Assembly (NCBI GenBank): GCA_034665745.1
Contig: JAXDJJ010000058.1
Location: 1 to 10,939, forward strand
Direction of reading: 5' to 3'
Source of the DNA: JAXDJJ01 sp034665745
GTDB taxonomy: Bacteria; Actinomycetota; CADDZG01; WHSQ01
Length of the DNA: 10,939 nucleotides
Shown here: piece by piece, positions 7,427-10,939 of the stretch
How positions within the stretch are numbered: the first letter of the stretch is position 1
Layout: each line of letters opens with the position of its first letter
The notes under the pieces: model-generated
What the model saw: only the letters and a program-made list of their open reading frames with translations
What the model was told of the DNA's origin: nothing
Databases searched by the model: none
Program-made: the position numbers and the translations under genes

Positions 7427-7990
7427 GTGTCCCGGTTCTCCAAGCTAGCCAGCATGGCCAAAGAGTCGTTCAACTCCCAGATGGCCAGCGACAAGGCCGA
7501 GTCCTCGTCGGATGAGATCGACGAACGTGCGGCCGATGTACAGAAGCGGGGCCGCGACATGCTCGGCACCGACGGGGTATTCAACTCCGTGGAAGACGTC
7601 CTGATCGTCGGCGTTCAGCGCGGTGAGCCGTCCGAGAAGTTCGACGACAAGGTGAATAAGGCCCTGACCTCCTTGAGCAAGAAGCTGATGGATTCGGAAT
7701 TCGTGGTCAACGGTGAGGGCAGAGCCGCTGAATGGCCTCAAGAAGGCAACCGCTTGGTGGTGCTGACGAGCCAGCGACTCCTCCTGATGCAGCGGGGGAA
7801 GGTCTTCACCTCGGCCGACATCCGCTACGAGATCCCCGTCCAAGAGATCGAAGGCTTCGCCGGGGACACGGGCATGAAGGGTGACAAGCTCACGATCACC
7901 TTCAAGGACGAGTCGTCGGTGGAGATCCCTATCCAGGACACGGTCGTTCAGGGTTACCAGTACCGGTTCCTTCGCATCATCGGGCGCTAG
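7427..7990 (+). CDS. Uncharacterised protein with PH-like C-terminal domain
   Basis: I do not recognise this as a named gene. The 187-residue product has no signal peptide or membrane segment, so it is probably cytoplasmic. The N-terminal half (1-95) is charged and helical, rich in Ser, Asp, Glu and Lys (for example DKAESSSDEIDERAADVQKR). The C-terminal part (about 100-185) looks like a bacterial PH/GRAM-like beta-sandwich: RLVVLTSQRLLLMQRG, then YEIPVQEIEGF, then LTITFKDESSVEIPI, with a final helix. The LTxxRLL pattern is typical of such domains. The GTG at 7427 is chosen because GGAAGGAG (7413-7420) lies six bases upstream; a TTG at 7400 would add nine residues and has no SD. It is the first of three genes separating ribF from rpsO. 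Confidence 0.8.
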   Translation: MSRFSKLASMAKESFNSQMASDKAESSSDEIDERAADVQKRGRDMLGTDGVFNSVEDVLIVGVQRGEPSEKFDDKVNKALTSLSKKLMDSEFVVNGEGRAAEWPQEGNRLVVLTSQRLLLMQRGKVFTSADIRYEIPVQEIEGFAGDTGMKGDKLTITFKDESSVEIPIQDTVVQGYQYRFLRIIGR

Positions 7991-8036
7991 CCCACCGCCG
8001 GCAGGAGGGCGACCGCCTGCATAGAACCCTCTAGGC

Positions 8037-8543
8037 ATGCGTTATCGCATGATCACAACCGCGCTCTTATCCGTGCTGTTGGTCGCGCTCGTCCCCACTC
8101 TCAGTGGGGCGGCGGCGCGTGCCCGGTCCGGTGGACTCTGTGCCGGACGACCAACCGCGGTCCACTCGTTCCATGTCGAAGCCGAGTGGACAAAGAAGAC
8201 CTACAAGCGGTCGGAGATGGCCGAGGTCACGGTGACGGTTACCCGGCCCGCTCACGAAGATCCTGCCGGTGGTGGGACCCCGATCGATCCGCCGACGTCG
8301 ACCCCTGAGAAAGACGTGACCGTTGGCACGACAGTCATCACCGAGAGGTACCCCTACCCCTACGGTTACGGCTCCACGGACGCGAACGGGCAGGTCCATT
8401 TCAAGATCCCCTTGAACAGCCTCAAGCCCGGGTCCTACGACGTCTCCCACTACGCTGATAAATGGACGAACCGGGGTGGCTGCCCCGACATCCAAGAGTG
8501 GGGTTACCTCAAGGAATCGCCGGGGTTCAAGGTCGTCCGCTGA
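8037..8543 (+). CDS. Secreted protein, probably Ig-like beta-sandwich
   Basis: Unrecognised 168-residue protein. It has a clear Sec signal peptide: basic start (MRYRM), hydrophobic core (about 6-22) and an Ala-rich cleavage zone (GAAARA, 24-29). The mature part has a strand-rich layout (EMAEVTVTVTRP, then a Pro/Gly-rich loop at 76-92, then TDANGQVHFKIPLNSLKPGSYDV), which recalls bacterial Ig/Big-type folds. It also has a YPYPYGYG segment (105-112) and two cysteines (35 and 149) that could form a disulfide. The frame is closed upstream by TAG at 8022-8024, so the start is 8037 or the ATG at 8049; neither has a good SD. An SD-like AGGAGGG lies 27 bases before 8037, too far to be normal. Function unknown. 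Confidence 0.75.
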   Translation: MRYRMITTALLSVLLVALVPTLSGAAARARSGGLCAGRPTAVHSFHVEAEWTKKTYKRSEMAEVTVTVTRPAHEDPAGGGTPIDPPTSTPEKDVTVGTTVITERYPYPYGYGSTDANGQVHFKIPLNSLKPGSYDVSHYADKWTNRGGCPDIQEWGYLKESPGFKVVR

Positions 8544-8546
8544 CCT

Positions 8547-8579
8547 CCCGTGCGGGTCCGCGAGACCGAAACGTCGGTC
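8547..8579 (+). other. Two small hairpins between the secreted-protein genes
   Basis: CCC (8547-8549) and GGG (8554-8556) form a minor hairpin. GACCGA (8564-8569) and TCGGTC (8574-8579) form a perfect 6-bp stem with an AACG loop. No T-run follows, so termination is unlikely. They lie in the 72-base gap before the SD of the second secreted-protein gene and might affect mRNA processing or stability. Confidence 0.3.
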
Positions 8580-8615
8580 CTGCGTACTGACAGGAAACAC
8601 ATCAAGGAGGCGGAT

Positions 8616-9041
8616 ATGAGAAAGACCATCAACATCGTTTTGGCAGGGGCCATTCTGCTTGCGATCCCGGCCGTAGCCGGCGCGTCAAGGGCCCGAAGCG
8701 CCAGCGGCGAGTACAACACTGTGACTCTAAATACGGACGAGCTCCCCTCAGCCCAAGGCCGGTTCAGCAACGGCGTCAGTTTTCCGCTCAAACCGGGAGA
8801 GCGCTTCGTGTCTGTAGTAGTTACAGACGAGCATGCAGACAAGGTGCTTGCGGTCGTTGGCCAAGACCTGGACGGCGATGGTGTCGACGACAGCGAAGTA
8901 GAGATCTGTGGCAGTTCCATGTCTCCGATCAAGGTCAAACCAGGCTTCGATGTGACCGTTTGGGTCCAGGAAGGCACCTGCGAGGATGGAGCACCATCTA
9001 CCCCCACGTTCGGGACCGTGGAGGCGACCTTCACGAGGTAG
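8616..9041 (+). CDS. Small secreted protein with calcium-loop-like motif
   Basis: Unrecognised 141-residue protein. The signal peptide is clear: MRKT, a hydrophobic core (about 5-18) and AVAGA (19-23) as cleavage zone. The mature part begins near SRARSASGEY, the same Arg-Ala-Arg-Ser motif seen in the preceding secreted protein. Strand-like segments (VSFPLKPGERFVSVVVTD, KVLAVVGQ, FDVTVWVQ, FGTVEATFTR) suggest a compact beta domain. DLDGDGVDD (84-92) resembles thrombospondin-type-3 or EF-hand-like calcium loops. Cys98 and Cys122 could pair. The start is supported by a strong SD AAGGAGG (8604-8610) five bases before the ATG; an upstream in-frame GTG at 8550 would hide the signal peptide. It probably shares a transcript with the gene before it. 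Function unknown. Confidence 0.82.
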   Translation: MRKTINIVLAGAILLAIPAVAGASRARSASGEYNTVTLNTDELPSAQGRFSNGVSFPLKPGERFVSVVVTDEHADKVLAVVGQDLDGDGVDDSEVEICGSSMSPIKVKPGFDVTVWVQEGTCEDGAPSTPTFGTVEATFTR

Positions 9042-9059
9042 GACCCACCCTGGTACGAT
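9030..9059 (+). promoter_or_regulatory. Candidate extended -10 promoter for rpsO-pnp
   Basis: TACGAT (9054-9059) is preceded by TG one base upstream (TGGTACGAT), an extended -10 element. TTCACG (9030-9035) matches the -35 consensus at four of six positions with an 18-base spacer and overlaps the end of the upstream coding region. A start near 9066 would place the leader hairpin at the very 5' end of the mRNA. Many ribosomal-protein operons have a dedicated promoter, which fits. Confidence 0.5.
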
Positions 9060-9066
9060 GCGTGCA

Positions 9067-9118
9067 GCCTGAACGGGGAAGTTTCCGCCCTCAGGCGTCC
9101 CGGAACTACGAAAGGTAG
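9067..9118 (+). promoter_or_regulatory. Structured rpsO leader, candidate S15 autoregulatory RNA
   Basis: GCCTGA (9067-9072) pairs with TCAGGC (9091-9096), enclosing further pairing (GG with CC, and GGA 9077-9079 with TCC 9084-9086). A second small hairpin, CTAC (9106-9109) with GTAG (9115-9118), holds the only SD-like sequence AAAGG (9111-9115) in its loop and stem. S15 is known to repress its own mRNA through structured leaders that differ between phyla, so the position is right. I cannot assign this to a known leader class from sequence alone. Confidence 0.45.
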
Positions 9119-9130
9119 ATTGCAGCGCGC

Positions 9131-9400
9131 ATGGCATTGCTGAAGGAAGACAAGCAGAAGCTCATAACTGATCACGCCCGCACCCAGGGAGACACGGGTT
9201 CGCCCGAGGTCCAGGTTGCCGTGCTTACCCAGCGGATCACCGAGCTCACCGAGCACCTGAAGACCCACTCGAAGGACCACCACTCGCGCCGCGGCCTGCT
9301 ACGCATGGTCGGCCGTCGCAAGCGCCTCCTCGACTACCTGCGCCGCGAGGACATCGAGCGCTACCGCTCGATCATCGCGAAGCTCGGCTTACGCCGATAG
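9131..9400 (+). CDS. rpsO: 30S ribosomal protein S15
   Basis: S15 is a primary binding protein of the central domain of 16S rRNA and also contacts the 50S subunit. The 89-residue product has the standard length and the conserved features: MALLKEDKQKLI, HARTQGDTGSPEVQVAVLTQRI (16-37), LKTHSKDHHSRRGLLRMVGRRKRLLDYL (43-70) and IAKLGLRR at the end. The ATG at 9131 is the family start. Its SD is unusual: the nearest candidate, AAAGG (9111-9115), is 15 bases upstream rather than the usual 5-9. This may reflect leader control. pnp follows after 211 bases, the widely conserved rpsO-pnp order. Confidence 0.97.
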   Translation: MALLKEDKQKLITDHARTQGDTGSPEVQVAVLTQRITELTEHLKTHSKDHHSRRGLLRMVGRRKRLLDYLRREDIERYRSIIAKLGLRR

Positions 9401-9445
9401 CGAGAGCTCTCCAGGAAGGAGACTGCCCGGCACCCAAACGTAGCT

Positions 9446-9485
9446 AGACCGAAGCAAGGAGAGGGCCGGTCTGATCGGTTATCAG
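9446..9485 (+). promoter_or_regulatory. Overlapping hairpins in the 5' part of the rpsO-pnp spacer
   Basis: AGACCG (9446-9451) pairs with CGGTCT (9467-9472), leaving a 15-base purine-rich loop that contains AGGAGAGG (9457-9464). CTGAT (9471-9475) pairs with ATCAG (9481-9485) around CGGTT. The two share bases 9471-9472, so they compete at their junction. The purine loop is complementary to the downstream pyrimidine tract at 9553-9560. The preceding part of the spacer (9401-9445) holds only a GAGAGCTCTC palindrome (9402-9411) and an SD-like AAGGAG without a start codon. Confidence 0.4.
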
Positions 9486-9493
9486 TCGCAAGC

Positions 9494-9523
9494 CCGCTGG
9501 TGTTCCCCGAGAACTGCGAGCGG
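9494..9523 (+). promoter_or_regulatory. Central hairpin in the rpsO-pnp spacer
   Basis: CCGCT (9494-9498) pairs with AGCGG (9519-9523). Within it, GTTC (9502-9505) pairs with GAAC (9511-9514) around a CCCGA loop, with a small internal loop between the two stems. It could be a processing site such as an RNase III target, as known for rpsO-pnp transcripts in other bacteria, but the stem is short. Confidence 0.35.
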
Positions 9524-9554
9524 ACTTACCACTGAGAACTGATGGGCTGGCGCC

Positions 9555-9608
9555 TCTCCTCCACAGATCGCAGCACCGAGAATCGGTGCTCGTTTCCTAA
9601 GGAGGAGA
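9555..9608 (+). promoter_or_regulatory. SD-sequestering two-tier stem before pnp
   Basis: TCTCCTCC (9555-9562) is the exact 8-base complement of the pnp SD GGAGGAGA (9601-9608). Between them AGCACCGA (9572-9579) and TCGGTGCT (9583-9590) form a perfect 8-bp stem with a GAA loop. Together they can make one long structure with a 9 x 10 internal loop that buries the SD. The short TTT after the inner hairpin (9593-9595) is too weak for a convincing terminator. PNPase is known to autoregulate through its leader in E. coli by RNase III-dependent cleavage; control here would be an analogous inference. Confidence 0.55.
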
Positions 9609-9611
9609 CAC

Positions 9612-10939
9612 ATGCAACCAGAGCCGAAGTCTGTCGAGCGAAAGATCGGCGACAAGGTATTCAAGTTCGAGACCGGGCGGTTCGCTGCCCAAGCAGGCGG
9701 CGCGGTCCTCGCGTCCCTAGGTGAGACGAACGTTCTCGCCACCGCAACATCGTCGGCGCCCCGTTACGGCGGCGACTTCTTCCCCCTGACGGTCGACGTC
9801 GAAGAGCGGATGTATGCCGCGGGCAAGATCCCCGGTGGGTTCTTCCGTCGTGAGGGCAAGGCGTCCGAGAGGGCGACCCTTCTCTGCCGTCTGATCGACC
9901 GCCCGATGCGGCCGGCGTTCCCAGACGGGTTCCGCAACGAAGTGCACGTCGTCGTGACGTCGCTGTCGGTTGATGGTGAGAACCCGATGGACATCCTCGC
10001 GGTCAACGCCGCGTCGGCTGCCCTTTCGCTATCCGACATGCCGTTCGAGGGCCCGGTCGGTTGTGTGCGACTTAGCCACATCGACGGCCAGTGGGTCGCT
10101 AACCCGACCTCCACGGAAGAAACCGACGCCACGATCGAGCTGATCGTCGCCGGGCGCAAGAACGATTCCGGCGAGGTCGACATCATGATGATCGAGGCCG
10201 GAGCTTCCGAGCGCGTCTTCGAGCTGATCGAAGCGGGCGCGAAGGCTCCGAACGAGGAGCTCCTCGCCGAGGGCATCGAGACCTCGAAGGGCTACATCGC
10301 CGAAGTCATCGAGCTGCAGCAAGAGCTCGTTGGTCTCGCAGGCAAGCCGAAAGCCAAGGTCGGTGAGGACGGCGAGTACCAGCTGTTCTCCGACTACTCG
10401 GACGAGATCTTCGAGCGTGTCAGGGCCGAAGGCGAGTCCGCGATCGCCGAGGGGATCAAGATCACGGTCAAGGCCGACCGTCGTAAGGCACTTAGCGACG
10501 CCGGCAAGGTCGTCGCCGAGAAGCTTGCCGAGGAGTTCCCCGAGTCCGACGGACAGATCTCTGCTGCGCTGCGTTCGTTGACCAAGAAGCTCGTCCGCAA
10601 GCGCATCGTCGAGGAGAACGTCCGTCTCGACGGCCGGTCGGTCGACCAGGTCCGTCCGATCTGGACCCAGATCGGTGTCCTGCCGCGCGTTCACGGCTCG
10701 GGTGTGTTCACCCGTGGCGAGACGCAGGCCCTTTCGGTCGCGACGCTGGGCATGGCTCGGATGGAGCAGATCATCGACGACCTCGGGACCGAGGACCGCA
10801 AGCGCTACATGCACCACTACAACTTCCCGCCTTACTCCACCGGAGAAGCGGGATTCATGCGTGGACCGAAGCGTCGCGAGATCGGTCACGGGGCACTTGC
10901 CGAGAAGTCGATCCTTCCGATCGTTCCTTCCAAGGCCGA
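9612..10939 (+). CDS. pnp: Polyribonucleotide nucleotidyltransferase (PNPase), 3' end cut by the window
   Basis: PNPase degrades RNA 3' to 5' using phosphate and can also add tails; in some Actinobacteria it is linked to pppGpp metabolism (GpsI). The first 442 codons are open, from an ATG with SD AAGGAGGAG ending five bases upstream. The first RNase PH-like domain shows RYGGDFFPLTVDVEERMYAAGKIPGGFFRREGK within 51-83 and RPMRPAFP at 97-104. The alpha-helical linker domain lies at about 245-330. The second RNase PH-like domain begins with RLDGRSVDQVRPI (338-350) and includes GSGVFTRGETQAL (362-374), HHYNFPPYSTGE (401-412) and RREIGHGALAEK (421-432). The window stops before the second-domain catalytic centre and the KH/S1 domains. 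It is probably co-transcribed with rpsO. Confidence 0.97.
   Translation, partial: MQPEPKSVERKIGDKVFKFETGRFAAQAGGAVLASLGETNVLATATSSAPRYGGDFFPLTVDVEERMYAAGKIPGGFFRREGKASERATLLCRLIDRPMRPAFPDGFRNEVHVVVTSLSVDGENPMDILAVNAASAALSLSDMPFEGPVGCVRLSHIDGQWVANPTSTEETDATIELIVAGRKNDSGEVDIMMIEAGASERVFELIEAGAKAPNEELLAEGIETSKGYIAEVIELQQELVGLAGKPKAKVGEDGEYQLFSDYSDEIFERVRAEGESAIAEGIKITVKADRRKALSDAGKVVAEKLAEEFPESDGQISAALRSLTKKLVRKRIVEENVRLDGRSVDQVRPIWTQIGVLPRVHGSGVFTRGETQALSVATLGMARMEQIIDDLGTEDRKRYMHHYNFPPYSTGEAGFMRGPKRREIGHGALAEKSILPIVPSKA

Noticed and set aside
9059..9131. Long-range pairing of TGCGTGC (9059-9065) with GCGCGCA (9125-9131) over the rpsO start codon
   Set aside because: The seven pairs include one G-U, and if the promoter candidate at 9054-9059 is right the left arm is not transcribed from it. 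It could exist only in read-through RNA.
9402..9411. GAGAGCTCTC palindrome just after the rpsO stop, as a terminator or operator
   Set aside because: A continuous palindrome with no loop and no T-run does not make a useful RNA hairpin, and one 10-base palindrome is weak evidence for an operator.
9542..9724. 60-codon + strand open frame spanning the pnp SD and start
   Set aside because: It has no SD, its first part covers the hairpin region and the rest is out of frame with the clearly conserved pnp N-terminus. A leader peptide here cannot be excluded but has no support.

Overview
The window is a block of core translation and RNA-metabolism genes, all on the + strand. The order is rimP, nusA, infB, ylxP (DUF503), rbfA, a DHH/NrnA-type phosphoesterase, truB, ribF, three accessory genes, rpsO and pnp (cut by the window end). 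High GC content, G/C-ending codons, GTG starts, the order infB-ylxP-rbfA-DHH-truB-ribF-rpsO-pnp and the protein sequences point to an actinobacterium. It is probably a lineage outside the well-studied genera, since the usual ylxR gene between nusA and infB is absent. The phylum is an inference from gene order and sequence feel; no search was run.

Region 1-131 is a leader with a weak promoter-like site, a GC-rich hairpin (80-97) and a strong Shine-Dalgarno (SD) sequence before rimP. Region 132-7358 is one compact operon. Five junctions are 4-base ATGA/GTGA overlaps (rimP/nusA, ylxP/rbfA, rbfA/DHH, DHH/truB, truB/ribF) and the other two gaps are under 20 bases, so translational coupling is likely. 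The products cover 30S maturation (RimP, RbfA), transcription elongation and termination (NusA), initiation (IF2), nanoRNA or cyclic-dinucleotide turnover (DHH protein), tRNA pseudouridylation (TruB) and FMN/FAD synthesis (RibF).

Region 7359-9041 interrupts the usual ribF-rpsO neighbourhood with three genes I cannot assign to a function: a cytoplasmic protein with a PH-like C-terminal domain, and two small secreted proteins. Both secreted proteins carry a signal peptide followed by the same Arg-Ala-Arg-Ser motif, and both have two cysteines. The second has a calcium-loop-like Asp/Gly motif.

Region 9042-10939 holds rpsO, with its own extended -10 promoter candidate and a folded leader, then a 211-base rpsO-pnp spacer and the first 442 codons of pnp. 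The spacer is the most interesting non-coding part. The pnp SD is perfectly complementary over 8 bases to an upstream pyrimidine tract, with an 8-bp hairpin between them. That same tract can instead pair, also over 8 bases, with a purine segment about 90 bases upstream. This looks like a translational switch, in keeping with the known autoregulation of pnp in other bacteria.

I saw no tRNA, rRNA, CRISPR array, insertion sequence or convincing intrinsic terminator. No gene-free stretch exceeds 211 bases.
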